Assembly: GCA_903933915.1 (NCBI GenBank)
Contig: CAIZLW010000002.1
Location: 1-63,149 of the forward strand
Reading direction: 5' to 3'
DNA from: an uncultured beta proteobacterium
Lineage (GTDB): Bacteria; Pseudomonadota; Gammaproteobacteria; Burkholderiales; SG8-41
DNA length: 63,149 nucleotides
Shown piece by piece: positions 8,987-17,263 of this stretch (position 1 is the first letter of the stretch; each line of letters starts with the position of its first letter). The notes below the pieces were generated by a model, which was not told the origin of the DNA, did no database searches, and saw only the letters and a list, made by a program, of their open reading frames with translations. A program made the position numbers and the translations under genes.

Positions 8987-9745
8987 TTAACGCGCGGCGC
9001 TTTTCCACAGGTCGCTCAGGTATTCGTGGTCGCTGGTGTTGATCCAGCTGTAGCGGTATTCCACCGGCGTGTCGTTGTAGGTGTAGGCGACACGGCGAAT
9101 CTGCAGCACCGGTTGGTCGGTGCGCGTGCCGAGGATGGCCGCGACGTCCGCCGGCGGGTGAGCCGCCGACAGCCGTTCGCTGATGCGAACGACATTGACG
9201 CCGTAACGCGCCTGATACAAGCCGTAGATGGTGCCTTCGCGGTTGCGGAAAGTGGATTCATCGAGACGGGCAAAACGCTCGGTCGGCACCGTGATGTCGT
9301 CCAGCACCACCGGCTTGCCGGCCAACTTCAGCAGATTGCGCACCCGCGCCACGCGGCTGCCGCGGATCAGCCCGAACTGGGTTTCATCGTTGGCGTCGGC
9401 GCGTTCCTTGCGAAAATCCAGCAGCTCCGACACCGGAAACTCGCGGCTGCCGTCCTTGCCGACGACATGGAAAAAATAGAACAGCGTGCGGTCTTCGGTG
9501 TGCGTCGCGACAAAAGTGCCTCGTCCCTGCTGGCGCACCAGGATGCGGCCGGCCACCAGTTCGTCAATGGCGCGGCGGATGGTGCCGATCGACACATTGA
9601 ACTGCCGCGCCAGCCGCGACTCGCTGGGAATGGCTTCGCCCGGCTTCCATTCCCCGGCGGCCAGTGCGCGCGTAATACGCCATTGCACTTCGCGGTACAG
9701 CGGTGCGGTGGCCAGGTTGTCAGCGATGGGGGCGGGGGTGTCCAT
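8987..9745 (-). CDS. GntR-family regulator, HutC/UTRA type
   Basis: 252 residues. An N-terminal winged helix (about 15-85: APLYREVQWRITRALAAGEW, IPSESRLARQFNVSIGTIRRAI, GRILVRQQGRGTFV) is followed by a UTRA effector domain (about 100-245). Such proteins repress adjacent catabolic genes until a small acid, sugar or amino acid binds. It is divergent from the sulfo-lyase-like operon with a 158-bp gap holding direct repeats, so it is the likely local regulator of that cluster; the inducer is unknown. Confidence 0.9.
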   Translation of the reverse strand: MDTPAPIADNLATAPLYREVQWRITRALAAGEWKPGEAIPSESRLARQFNVSIGTIRRAIDELVAGRILVRQQGRGTFVATHTEDRTLFYFFHVVGKDGSREFPVSELLDFRKERADANDETQFGLIRGSRVARVRNLLKLAGKPVVLDDITVPTERFARLDESTFRNREGTIYGLYQARYGVNVVRISERLSAAHPPADVAAILGTRTDQPVLQIRRVAYTYNDTPVEYRYSWINTSDHEYLSDLWKSAAR

Positions 9746-9781
9746 GTCAGCGCGCGGCAGTCTATCACGCAGATCGTGGAT

Positions 9782-9828
9782 TCATATAGGTCATATAGTT
9801 GACTGTCTGAAAGCGCGGGGGTTAGCAT
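9782..9828 (+). promoter_or_regulatory. Putative promoter with tandem operator between the GntR gene and the sulfo-lyase operon
   Basis: TCATATAG occurs twice in direct orientation (9782-9789 and 9791-9798, 9-bp period), directly abutting TTGACT (9799-9804) with TAGCAT 18 bp downstream (9823-9828). Repeats touching the -35 box of the operon are well placed for repression by the divergent regulator. Confidence 0.4.
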
Positions 9829-9903
9829 CTGCGGCCCTGCATTATCGTTTTCATTCCGGTTGCACCGGTTGCTTATCACCCCAGCACTCATCCAGGAGGC
9901 AAA

Positions 9904-10185
9904 ATGATTCACTTGTTGGTACACGATAAAAAGGACACGGTCGGCGTGGCCGTCATCGAAGGCATCAAGGCTGGCCAGGAGATGGTTGGCTGGGTCATGG
10001 AAGATGACTCCACGATCAAGGTCAAAGCGCTAAACGACATTCCGATCGGGCACAAGGCTGCGCTGTGCGAGATCAAGAAGGGCGACACCATCATCAAATA
10101 CGGTTTTGACATTGGCAAGGCCGTGGCCGACATCAAGCTCGGCGAGCACGCCCACGTCCACAACATCAAAACCAAGCGTTGGTAA
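9904..10185 (+). CDS. suyA: Sulfolactate sulfo-lyase-like small subunit (UxaA-family SAF domain)
   Basis: 93 residues, a lone SAF domain: [43 protein letters not shown] and the end [15 protein letters not shown] domains of this type form the small subunit of altronate/galactarate-type dehydratases and of (2R)-sulfolactate sulfo-lyase (SuyA); the KTKRW ending matches what I remember of SuyA rather than UxaA. The reaction by family is 3-sulfolactate to pyruvate plus sulfite. It has a strong ribosome binding site (aggaggcaaa) and is the first gene of the cluster. Family is certain; the exact substrate is inferred. Confidence 0.7.
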   Translation: MIHLLVHDKKDTVGVAVIEGIKAGQEMVGWVMEDDSTIKVKALNDIPIGHKAALCEIKKGDTIIKYGFDIGKAVADIKLGEHAHVHNIKTKRW

Positions 10186-10244
10186 CAGCGGCTGCCAAGT
10201 CAGCACGACCCCGAACCCGATTCCGATCCAAAACGGAGATACAA

Positions 10245-11414
10245 ATGATCGACAGCAAAACCACATTCATGGGCTACCGCCGCGAGAACGGTCGCGTTGG
10301 TGTCCGCAACCATGTCCTGATCCTGCCGGTGGACGATCTGTCCAACGCCGCTGCTGAAGCCGTGGCCAACAACATCAAGGGCGCGATTGCGATCCCGCAT
10401 CCTTACGGCCGCCTGCAATTCGGCGCCGACCTGGACCTGCATTTCCGCACCATCATCGGCGCGGGTGCCAACCCCAACGTCGCCGCCGTGGTGGTGATCT
10501 GCATTGAAGAAGGCTGGGCGAAAAAAGTGGTCGACGGCATTGCCAAGACCGGCAAGCCGGTCACCGGTTTCGGCATCGAACTCCATGGCGATCACGACAC
10601 CATCATGCGTGCGTCCAAAGTGGCCAAGGAATACGTGCAATGGGCTTCCGAACTGCAGCGCGTGGAATGCCCGATCAGCGACCTGTGGGTGTCGACCAAG
10701 TGCGGCGAGTCCGATACGACCTCCGGTTGCGGCTCCAACCCGACTGTCGGCAGTGCTTTCGACAAACTCGAGCCGCTGGGCGTGACCATGTGTTTCGGTG
10801 AAACCACCGAAATCACCGGCGGCGAAAATATTGTTGCTGACCGTTGCGCAACTCCGGAAGTGCGCAAGGAATTCATGCGGATGTTTGATCGTTACCAGGA
10901 AATCGTCGAGAAAAACAAAACCAGCGACCTGTCCGATTCGCAGCCGACCAAGGGCAATATCGCCGGCGGCCTGACCACGATCGAGGAAAAAGCGCTGGGC
11001 AACATCCAGAAAATTGGCAAGAAGTGCAAGGTCATCGGTGTGCTCGACAAGGCCGAAGAACCGACCAAACCCGGCCTGTGGTTCATGGATTCGTCCTCGG
11101 CCGCAGCGGAAATGGTCACGTTGTGCGCAGCATCCGGCTACGTGGTGCACCTGTTCCCGACCGGGCAGGGCAATGTTATCGGTAATCCGATCATACCGGT
11201 GGTGAAGCTGACCGCGAATCCGCGTACTGTGCGCACGATGAGCGAACACGTTGATTACGACTGCTCGGGACTGTTGCAGCGCGAGAAAAACCTCGACCAG
11301 ACCGGCGACGAGTTGATCGAAGTCATGCTGCGCACCTGTAACGGCCGGCTGACTGCCGCTGAAGCACTGGGCCATCGCGAGTTTGTGCTGACCCGCCTGT
11401 ACGAAAGCGCTTAA
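10245..11414 (+). CDS. suyB: Sulfolactate sulfo-lyase-like large subunit (UxaA family)
   Basis: 389 residues from the ATG at 10245, chosen because GGAGAT precedes it and [19 protein letters not shown] fits the family start; the frame is open 22 codons further up. Motifs: [39 protein letters not shown] (about 150-168), [38 protein letters not shown]. These match my memory of SuyB, the catalytic subunit of sulfolactate sulfo-lyase, more closely than altronate dehydratase. It pairs with the small subunit 59 bp upstream. It would release sulfite from a 2-hydroxy-3-sulfo acid in the cytoplasm. Confidence 0.7.
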   Translation: MIDSKTTFMGYRRENGRVGVRNHVLILPVDDLSNAAAEAVANNIKGAIAIPHPYGRLQFGADLDLHFRTIIGAGANPNVAAVVVICIEEGWAKKVVDGIAKTGKPVTGFGIELHGDHDTIMRASKVAKEYVQWASELQRVECPISDLWVSTKCGESDTTSGCGSNPTVGSAFDKLEPLGVTMCFGETTEITGGENIVADRCATPEVRKEFMRMFDRYQEIVEKNKTSDLSDSQPTKGNIAGGLTTIEEKALGNIQKIGKKCKVIGVLDKAEEPTKPGLWFMDSSSAAAEMVTLCAASGYVVHLFPTGQGNVIGNPIIPVVKLTANPRTVRTMSEHVDYDCSGLLQREKNLDQTGDELIEVMLRTCNGRLTAAEALGHREFVLTRLYESA

Positions 11415-11433
11415 ACCGACAGACCGCCGGAGG

Positions 11434-11482
11434 TCCGTGACCGGGCTGCGATGCGAAGCATAGCGTCGAGGCCGTTCACGGA
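11434..11482 (+). other. Structured spacer: nested hairpin between the sulfo-lyase and ThDP-enzyme genes
   Basis: TCCGTGA (11434-11440) pairs perfectly with TCACGGA (11476-11482). Inside, CGG/CCG and ATGC-gaa-GCAT can pair as well. There is no T-run, so it is not a standard terminator. It could be an mRNA processing or stability element setting different levels of upstream and downstream genes. Confidence 0.4.
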
Positions 11483-11523
11483 TTCAGTGCGGTCGTTGTT
11501 TTTTTGAACGGAAGAACCTGTCA

Positions 11524-13182
11524 ATGACCCCAATGCGCGGTGCCGATATTCTGGCGCGTTCGCTGGCTGCGGCCGGACTGACGCGGGTATTTTCGCTTTC
11601 CGGCAATCACATCATGCCGGTGTATGACGCGGCGATTGAAGCAAAACTGGATATTACGCACGTGCGTTATGAAGGCGCTGCCGTGCACATGGCGGATGCC
11701 TGGGGACGCCTCACCGGCGAACCGGGAATTGCAATGCTGACCGGTGGTCCCGGTCATGCCAATGGCGTCGGCGCCTTGTATACCGCGCTTGCTTCAGAGT
11801 CACCGATGGTACTGTTGTCCGGGCATGCACCCTTGAACGAACTGGGCCGCGGTTCGTTCCAGGAAATGCGCCAGGCTGACATCGCGGCGCCGCTGGTCAA
11901 GGCGTCATGGATCGCAGCCAGCGCCGAATCGCTGGGCGATGACATCGCCAAAGCCTGCCGCATTGCGCGCTCCGGCCGGCCGGGCCCGGTGCATCTGAGT
12001 TTGCCATTTGACGTACTCGAAACCAAAGTTGCCGACGGCGAGCGCGTGCTGGCGAGCGCCGCCGATTTCCTGTCGACCGAACACGGCCTGGAGAGCAAGA
12101 CGCTGACGGCGCTGGCGGCACTGCTGCAGTCGGCAGTCCGTCCGCTGATCGTGCTCGGGCCGGCAATGGCGCATGCGCCGGTAGCCGCGCTGGTGGATGA
12201 ACTGGCCAGGGCCACAGGTGTGCCGGCGGTGTGCATGGAAAGCCCGCGCGGCGTCAATGATCCCGCGCTGGGCGCTTTTGCCGGTGCGCTGGCGAAAGCC
12301 GACCTGGTGGTGTTGCTCGGCAAGCAGCCTGATTTCACGCTGCGTTTCGGCAAGGCGCCCGCGCTGGCTACCGATTGCCGTTTTGCGGTCATCGATCCCG
12401 AAGCAGAGGTGCTGCAACGCTCGGTGAAGAATCTGGGGAAATCGCGTGTGGTCTTGTCCGCACAGGCGGATTCCGCTGTGGCCGTACGTGCGCTGATCAA
12501 AAGCGCGCAACGCAAGGCAGGGCAGTCGTCGTGGTTCGACGAGGTTGCCGGCGCAGTGGCGTTCCGTCCGTCGGCGTGGCGTGAGATCAGCAGCGGTGAC
12601 GCCGGTCCGGTGCATCCGGTCGAACTGGGCCGCGCGGTACAGGAATTACTCGATACTTCACCAGAGGCGGTGTTTGTCGCCGACGGCGGCGAGATTGGCC
12701 AGTGGGCGCAGGCTTGCATCAGCGTGCCGACCCGCATCATCAATGGCCCCGGCGGTTCCATCGGCAGCGGCGTGCCTTTTGCGTTTGCCGCGCGCATGGC
12801 GCGGCCCAAGGCGCCGGTTATTGCGGTAATGGGCGACGGCGCCTTCGGTTTTCATCTGATGGAGTTCGACACGGCGGCGCGCGCCGGCGTGCCGATGATC
12901 GTTGTGGTCGGCAACGATTCCTGCTGGAACGCCGAACACCAGATTCAACTGCGCACTTACGGCAAGGAACGCGCGCACGGCTGCGAACTCGCCGGCGGCA
13001 CGCGTTATGATCTGGCGGTGGCGGCACTGGGCGGCCACGGTGAACTGGTGACCAAGGTCGCGGATCTGCGGCCGGCATTGCAGCGGGCCATTGCCAGCGG
13101 CAAACCCGCCTGCATCAATGTGATGATTCAGCGTCTTGCTGCGCCGACGGTCACCGCCGGCACAGCGGGCGCGGCGCACTAG
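11524..13182 (+). CDS. Thiamine-diphosphate-dependent enzyme (acetolactate synthase/2-oxo-acid decarboxylase family)
   Basis: 552 residues with the full three-domain fold. The PYR domain (1-165) has the cofactor-activating Glu in VRYEGAA (E50) and GPGHANGVGALYTA; a central NAD/FAD-binding-like domain follows (about 190-330); the PP domain has GDGAFGFHLMEFDTA then GNDSCWN (about 438-465), the Mg-ThDP motif. It probably decarboxylates or transfers a 2-oxo acid. It does not look like Xsc (sulfoacetaldehyde acetyltransferase) by length or start, nor like the short ComDE sulfopyruvate decarboxylase. Its substrate in this cluster is unknown. Confidence 0.75.
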   Translation: MTPMRGADILARSLAAAGLTRVFSLSGNHIMPVYDAAIEAKLDITHVRYEGAAVHMADAWGRLTGEPGIAMLTGGPGHANGVGALYTALASESPMVLLSGHAPLNELGRGSFQEMRQADIAAPLVKASWIAASAESLGDDIAKACRIARSGRPGPVHLSLPFDVLETKVADGERVLASAADFLSTEHGLESKTLTALAALLQSAVRPLIVLGPAMAHAPVAALVDELARATGVPAVCMESPRGVNDPALGAFAGALAKADLVVLLGKQPDFTLRFGKAPALATDCRFAVIDPEAEVLQRSVKNLGKSRVVLSAQADSAVAVRALIKSAQRKAGQSSWFDEVAGAVAFRPSAWREISSGDAGPVHPVELGRAVQELLDTSPEAVFVADGGEIGQWAQACISVPTRIINGPGGSIGSGVPFAFAARMARPKAPVIAVMGDGAFGFHLMEFDTAARAGVPMIVVVGNDSCWNAEHQIQLRTYGKERAHGCELAGGTRYDLAVAALGGHGELVTKVADLRPALQRAIASGKPACINVMIQRLAAPTVTAGTAGAAH

Positions 13183-13206
13183 AGCGTCAGGCAAAGGAAC
13201 AAGCGT

Positions 13207-13920
13207 ATGGAAACCCTGCAGGTCAGAATCTGGCGCGGCAAGGAAAACGGCGGTTTTCAGGAATTCGAAGTACCACGGCAGGAAAGCCAGACCGTGCTGG
13301 ATGTTGTCACCTACGTGCAGCGCAAATGCGACCCGACGCTGTCCTACCGGTTTGCCTGCCGCGTCGGCGTCTGCGGTTCGTGTGCGATGACGGTCAACGG
13401 CGTATCGCGCTGGACCTGCCGCACGCATGTCTCGAAAGTCGCCGAAGACAACAAGGTCGAAATCGCGCCGCTGCGCAACCTGCCGGTGATCAAGGATCTG
13501 GTCACCGACATGAGCGAGTTCTTCGATAAATGGGCCAAGGCGCGCGGCAGTTTCAAGGGCAGCAGCACGCGCAAGGACGGATTTGCGCAGGTGTCCCCGG
13601 AGTCGAAGGAACGCAAGCGCGTCGATGCCGGCATCGAATGCATCGGCTGCGGCGTTTGTTACAGCGCCTGCGACGTGGTGACCTGGAACAAGGATTACCT
13701 CGGCCCGGCGGCGCTCAATCGGGCGTGGACACTGGTCAACGATGTGCGCGACACCGGGCGGGCCGAGCGCCTCGCGGCGGTCGCTGGCGATGCCGGCTGT
13801 CACGCCTGCCACACCCACATCAGTTGTACCGAGCGCTGCCCGAAAGGCCTGTCGCCGACCGCTGGTATTGCCGGACTGAAACGCGCAGTGCTGGCGGCGA
13901 CCTTGTCCGGCGAAATATAA
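13207..13920 (+). CDS. Succinate dehydrogenase/fumarate reductase iron-sulfur subunit
   Basis: 237 residues with all three cluster motifs. [2Fe-2S]: C51-R-V-G-V-C56-G-S-C59 and C71. [4Fe-4S]: C145-I-G-C148-G-V-C151-Y-S-A-C155. [3Fe-4S]: C198-H-A-C201, C207, C211-P. It passes electrons from the flavoprotein to the membrane anchor. The genes for the two anchors follow, while the flavoprotein gene lies 4.9 kb downstream. Placement in a catabolic cluster suggests a dedicated paralogue acting on a succinate analogue rather than the housekeeping enzyme. Confidence 0.88.
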   Translation: METLQVRIWRGKENGGFQEFEVPRQESQTVLDVVTYVQRKCDPTLSYRFACRVGVCGSCAMTVNGVSRWTCRTHVSKVAEDNKVEIAPLRNLPVIKDLVTDMSEFFDKWAKARGSFKGSSTRKDGFAQVSPESKERKRVDAGIECIGCGVCYSACDVVTWNKDYLGPAALNRAWTLVNDVRDTGRAERLAAVAGDAGCHACHTHISCTERCPKGLSPTAGIAGLKRAVLAATLSGEI

Positions 13921-13951
13921 AAATGTTTAAAAACAATAATTTATATTTGTT
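13921..13951 (+). repeat. AT-rich dispersed repeat, copy B
   Basis: Contains TTTAAAAACAATAATTTAT in a GC-rich neighbourhood, exactly between the iron-sulfur subunit and the first membrane anchor. It supplies the ATG and first residues of a 17-codon open frame. Confidence 0.55.
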
Positions 13952-13976
13952 TCTCGTGGAGGGATGCCGCGCATGA
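13923..13976 (+). CDS. Possible 17-residue leader peptide coupled to the membrane-anchor gene
   Basis: ATG at 13923 opens MFKNNNLYLFLVEGCRA and stops in an ATGA overlap with the next gene's ATG at 13973. Its start lies inside the AT-rich repeat. There is no obvious Shine-Dalgarno sequence, so it may be untranslated. If translated it would couple ribosomes into the anchor gene. Confidence 0.3.
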   Translation: MFKNNNLYLFLVEGCRA

Positions 13977-14323
13977 GCCGGCGCAGCGAAGTGCTGCTGT
14001 GGGGTGCGCAACGTATCAGCGCGATGGCGCTGGCGGTGTGCGTGATCGTGCATCTGGTGACGATGATCTATGCAGTGCGCAGCGGACTGAGCGGCGCTGA
14101 AATCCTCGGCCGTACGCAGGGCAACATCGGCTGGCTGGCATTCTATGCCGTGTTTGTTGCCGCGATTTCGGTGCATGCGCCGATCGGCCTGCGCACCATA
14201 CTCGCCGAAATATTCAACTGGCGCGGTCACGGCGCCAATGTGTTTGCAGCGGTCGTCGGGTTGAGTCTTGCGATGTGGGGCTTGCGCGCAGTGATGGCCG
14301 TATTCGGCGGGGCGCCGGCATGA
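13973..14323 (+). CDS. Membrane anchor subunit of the succinate dehydrogenase/fumarate reductase-like complex (first)
   Basis: 116 residues with three hydrophobic segments (about 15-37, 58-77, 88-110) and several His residues (HLVTMIY, VHAPIGLR) suited to haem or quinone sites. The start at 13973 is preferred over 13964 because GGAGGG is then at proper distance. It ends in an ATGA overlap with the second anchor. I assign it by gene order and membrane pattern; the sequence itself is divergent. Confidence 0.7.
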   Translation: MSRRSEVLLWGAQRISAMALAVCVIVHLVTMIYAVRSGLSGAEILGRTQGNIGWLAFYAVFVAAISVHAPIGLRTILAEIFNWRGHGANVFAAVVGLSLAMWGLRAVMAVFGGAPA

Positions 14324-14667
14324 AGAACGATTACCGCGCACGCAATCATCCAGCGTACTGGGCGTTCATTGTCCATCGCGTATCGGGCCTGCTGCTAACA
14401 TTGTTTCTGCCGCTGCATTTCTGGGCGCTGGGCCAGGCTTTTCATGGTGCTGCCGGGCTCGACCATTTTCTCGAATGGACGCACAACCCGCTGGTGAAAT
14501 TTGCCGAAACTGGTCTGGTGCTGCTGCTGTCCGCGCACATGGCCGGCGGCGTACGCCTGCTGATGATCGAATTTCTCGATTGGCGTGAATGGCAGAAAAC
14601 ACTGCTTGTCGCCGCGGGGTGCATTTCGCTCGTGGTGGTGCTCGCTTTCCTGTTGAATCTCGTCTGA
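14320..14667 (+). CDS. Membrane anchor/cytochrome b subunit of the succinate dehydrogenase/fumarate reductase-like complex (second)
   Basis: 115 residues from the ATG at 14320, which overlaps the previous stop. It carries the cytochrome b556 signature HRVSGLLLTLFLPLHFWALG (about 19-38) and SAHMAGGVRLLMIE (about 71-84), with the likely haem-ligand His. There are three membrane helices. It anchors the complex and passes electrons to quinone. Confidence 0.8.
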   Translation: MKNDYRARNHPAYWAFIVHRVSGLLLTLFLPLHFWALGQAFHGAAGLDHFLEWTHNPLVKFAETGLVLLLSAHMAGGVRLLMIEFLDWREWQKTLLVAAGCISLVVVLAFLLNLV

Positions 14668-14689
14668 TGGCCCAAGCCGTGCGGAGTCA

Positions 14690-16105
14690 ATGCGTATGAA
14701 AAAAAATAAACCGAAGAAGCCGAATATTCTGCTGATCCTGGTCGATGACCTGCGTTTCGATGAATTCGGTGCCGGTGGCCATCCGTACATGAAAACGCCG
14801 CATATCGACCGCATCGCCCGCGAGGGGGTGAAGTTTGACCGTGCGTTTCACACCACGTCGATCTGCTCGCCGAACCGCGCGTCGATACTCACCGGACAAT
14901 ACGCCAGCCGCCACGGCATTATCGACAACGTCGCCCGCGACCTGGCCAGCCATCGCCTGCCGAATTACCACCTTGAACTGCAGCGTCTGGGGTACGAAAC
15001 CGCGCATATCGGCAAATGGCATATGGGCAACGACGGCAAGCCGCGACCGGGTTACGACTTCTGGGTGGCGTACGACGGCCACGGCAATCTTTACGATCCG
15101 AAACTGAACGAGAACGGCAAATACGTCCAGCACAAGGGTTATGTCACCGACATCATGAACACGATGGCGGTGGACTGGATCAAAGGCCAAAGCCGGCGCA
15201 AGGGGAAGAATGCCGACAAGCCGTGGTCGCTGTGGTTTGCGCACAAGGCCGTGCACCCCGATGCCGAGCAGGCCGCTGACGGCTCGTTCAGAATGGACGG
15301 CTATCGCCCGGCCAAGCGCCACGAGAATCTTTACAAGGGTTGCGTGTTCCCGAAAAAACCGAACATGCAGAAGCCTGCGGAGTTTCTCAAACACAAGCCG
15401 GTGTGGGCCGAAGCGGTGGAGCTGCGCAAGACCGAAGCCTCGAAAATCATGCACGACGCCATCCACTCCGGCAAACAGGAAGAAATCCGCCTGCGCGCTG
15501 CGATGATGGCAGCGGTGGACGAGGGTGTTGGCATGCTGTTCAAGACCCTCGAAGAAACCGGCGAGCTGGACAATACGGTGATCCTGTTCCTTGGCGACAA
15601 CGGGTATTTCTTCGGTGAGCACGGTCTTGGACCGGAGCGTCGTTTTCCGTACGAAGAGGGCATCCGCGCGCCGTTGCTGATCCGCTGGCCGAAATCGATC
15701 AAGCCGGGTTCCGAGGTACGCGATCTGGTGATCTTGCAGGACATCGCGCCCACACTGCTCGAGATCGGCGGCGGCAAGCCGGGCGAGCACATTCAGGGGC
15801 GTTCATTGCTGCCGGTGATCCGCGGCAAACGCGCCGGCTGGCGCAAGTCCTTTCTGGTCGAGTACTGGGCGGAGAATGCCTATCCGTGGCTGGTCGGCAT
15901 GAGTTTCAGGGCGATCCGTACCGACCGCTATAAATACATTCACTGGGTCAATCGCGCGCGTAACGGCGAACTCGATGAGCTCTACGATCTGCAAAAGGAC
16001 CCGTACGAGCTGATCAACTTGGCGAAGAAACCGGCTTACGCGGCGGTGCGCAAAAAAATGACCCGGGATCTGCGAGTGCTGGCCGCGGATGCGCTGGGGC
16101 TTTAA
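14690..16105 (+). CDS. Type I (formylglycine) sulfatase, probably cytoplasmic
   Basis: 471 residues. PNILLILVDDLRFDEF carries metal-binding D19/D20. C59-S-P-N-R in HTTSICSPNRASILTGQYASRHG is the CxPxR site converted to formylglycine. HIGKWHMG and LGDNGYFFGEHG complete the active site. No signal peptide is seen, so the enzyme may act on an imported sulfate ester. Relatives include choline-, aryl- and sugar-sulfatases; CxPxR phosphonate monoester hydrolases are also possible. Lying between dehydrogenase anchors and a Bug receptor gene, it suggests an organosulfur substrate for the cluster. Confidence 0.85.
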   Translation: MRMKKNKPKKPNILLILVDDLRFDEFGAGGHPYMKTPHIDRIAREGVKFDRAFHTTSICSPNRASILTGQYASRHGIIDNVARDLASHRLPNYHLELQRLGYETAHIGKWHMGNDGKPRPGYDFWVAYDGHGNLYDPKLNENGKYVQHKGYVTDIMNTMAVDWIKGQSRRKGKNADKPWSLWFAHKAVHPDAEQAADGSFRMDGYRPAKRHENLYKGCVFPKKPNMQKPAEFLKHKPVWAEAVELRKTEASKIMHDAIHSGKQEEIRLRAAMMAAVDEGVGMLFKTLEETGELDNTVILFLGDNGYFFGEHGLGPERRFPYEEGIRAPLLIRWPKSIKPGSEVRDLVILQDIAPTLLEIGGGKPGEHIQGRSLLPVIRGKRAGWRKSFLVEYWAENAYPWLVGMSFRAIRTDRYKYIHWVNRARNGELDELYDLQKDPYELINLAKKPAYAAVRKKMTRDLRVLAADALGL

Positions 16106-16215
16106 CGCAGGCAGAACGTCGCTTGCCGCCCCCGGGGGCGTCGGGTATTGTGAACCGCGGGTTCCGGGTTCTCGTATGGCAGCCAACAACAACACCAGAG
16201 CGTGAGGAGAAAAAG

Positions 16216-17178
16216 ATGAGCAAAGCAGGATTGATCGCCGCGGCATGTTTGCTCGCCGCATCCACCGCGTTTGCTGCGGATGTCTATCCCGTCCGTCCGG
16301 TGCGCATCATTGTGCCGTTCGCACCCGGCGGCGCCACCGATATCGTTGCTCGCCTGGTCGGACAGAAGCTCAATGAAGGCTGGGGGCAGCCCGTGGTCGT
16401 CGACAATCGCGCCGGCGCGGGCGGCAACATCGGCGGTGATATCGCGGCCAAATCAAACCCCGACGGTTACACGCTGTTCATGACCTCCGGCTCCATTGTC
16501 ACCGCCAACCAGCACATGTACGCAAAAATGCCGTTCAGCCCGGAAAAAGACCTGGTTGCGGTGACCAACGTTGCCAGCGGGCCGCAGGCCATCGTTGTCA
16601 ATCCGAGCAACCCGGCGAAAACGCTGAAGGAATTCATTGCAATGGCAAAAGCCAAGCCGAAGTCGATGACTTTCGGTTCGGCCGGCGTCGGCACCCAGAC
16701 GCATTTGGCGGCGGAGAATTTCATCTACGCCTCCGGCATTGACGTCACCCACGTGCCGTACAAGGGTGAGGGCCCGGCAGTCAGCGATCTCGTCGGCGGG
16801 CAGATCCAGTTCGTCACGCCCAATCTGTCGGCCGCCATTGCCTTCGTCAACACCGGCAAGCTGCGCGCGCTGGCGGTGACCAGCAAGGAGCGGTCGGCGC
16901 AACTGCCGAACGTTCCTGCCGTTGCCGAAACACTGCCCGGCTTTGAAAACCTCGGCTGGTTCGGCTTCATGGTGCCCACCGGCACACCGAAGGCGGTGAT
17001 CGCCAAGGTGCATGCCGACACCGTCAAGGCGCTCGCCAACGCGGATCTGCGCAAACGCATCACCGAAATCGGCATGACCGCTGTCGGCAACACGTCCGAG
17101 GAGTTTGCAAAGGACATCAAGGTGGAGTCGGAACGCTGGGCGAAGATCATCAAGGAACGCAATCTGCAGGTGAAGTAA
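16216..17178 (+). CDS. Bug/TctC-family periplasmic solute receptor (cluster copy 1)
   Basis: 320 residues from the ATG at 16216 (GAGGAG upstream), with signal peptide MSKAGLIAAACLLAASTAFA|AD. Family hallmarks: VRIIVPFAPGGATDIVARL, VVVDNRAGAGGNIGGD, VTHVPYKGEGPAVSDLVGGQIQF. Bug proteins clasp carboxylates in the periplasm for tripartite tricarboxylate transporters. Sulfolactate uptake (SlcHFG) uses this family, which fits the cluster. No TctA/TctB genes are nearby. Confidence 0.93.
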   Translation: MSKAGLIAAACLLAASTAFAADVYPVRPVRIIVPFAPGGATDIVARLVGQKLNEGWGQPVVVDNRAGAGGNIGGDIAAKSNPDGYTLFMTSGSIVTANQHMYAKMPFSPEKDLVAVTNVASGPQAIVVNPSNPAKTLKEFIAMAKAKPKSMTFGSAGVGTQTHLAAENFIYASGIDVTHVPYKGEGPAVSDLVGGQIQFVTPNLSAAIAFVNTGKLRALAVTSKERSAQLPNVPAVAETLPGFENLGWFGFMVPTGTPKAVIAKVHADTVKALANADLRKRITEIGMTAVGNTSEEFAKDIKVESERWAKIIKERNLQVK

Positions 17179-17263
17179 CGCATGGCAATGCCGGCGGCCG
17201 GTCTGCGCGGGCGCAACGCCCCGCAGCGGCTTCCGGGTTTTTCATTTTATTGAAGGTGCATTC

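Noticed and set aside
9904-11414. Altronate dehydratase UxaA split in two
   Set aside because: Possible by family, but the KTKRW ending and the [22 protein letters not shown] segments fit sulfo-lyase better, and no hexuronate genes are nearby. Not fully excluded.
11524-13182. Sulfoacetaldehyde acetyltransferase Xsc
   Set aside because: Start and conserved segments do not resemble Xsc as I remember it, and no pta gene follows.
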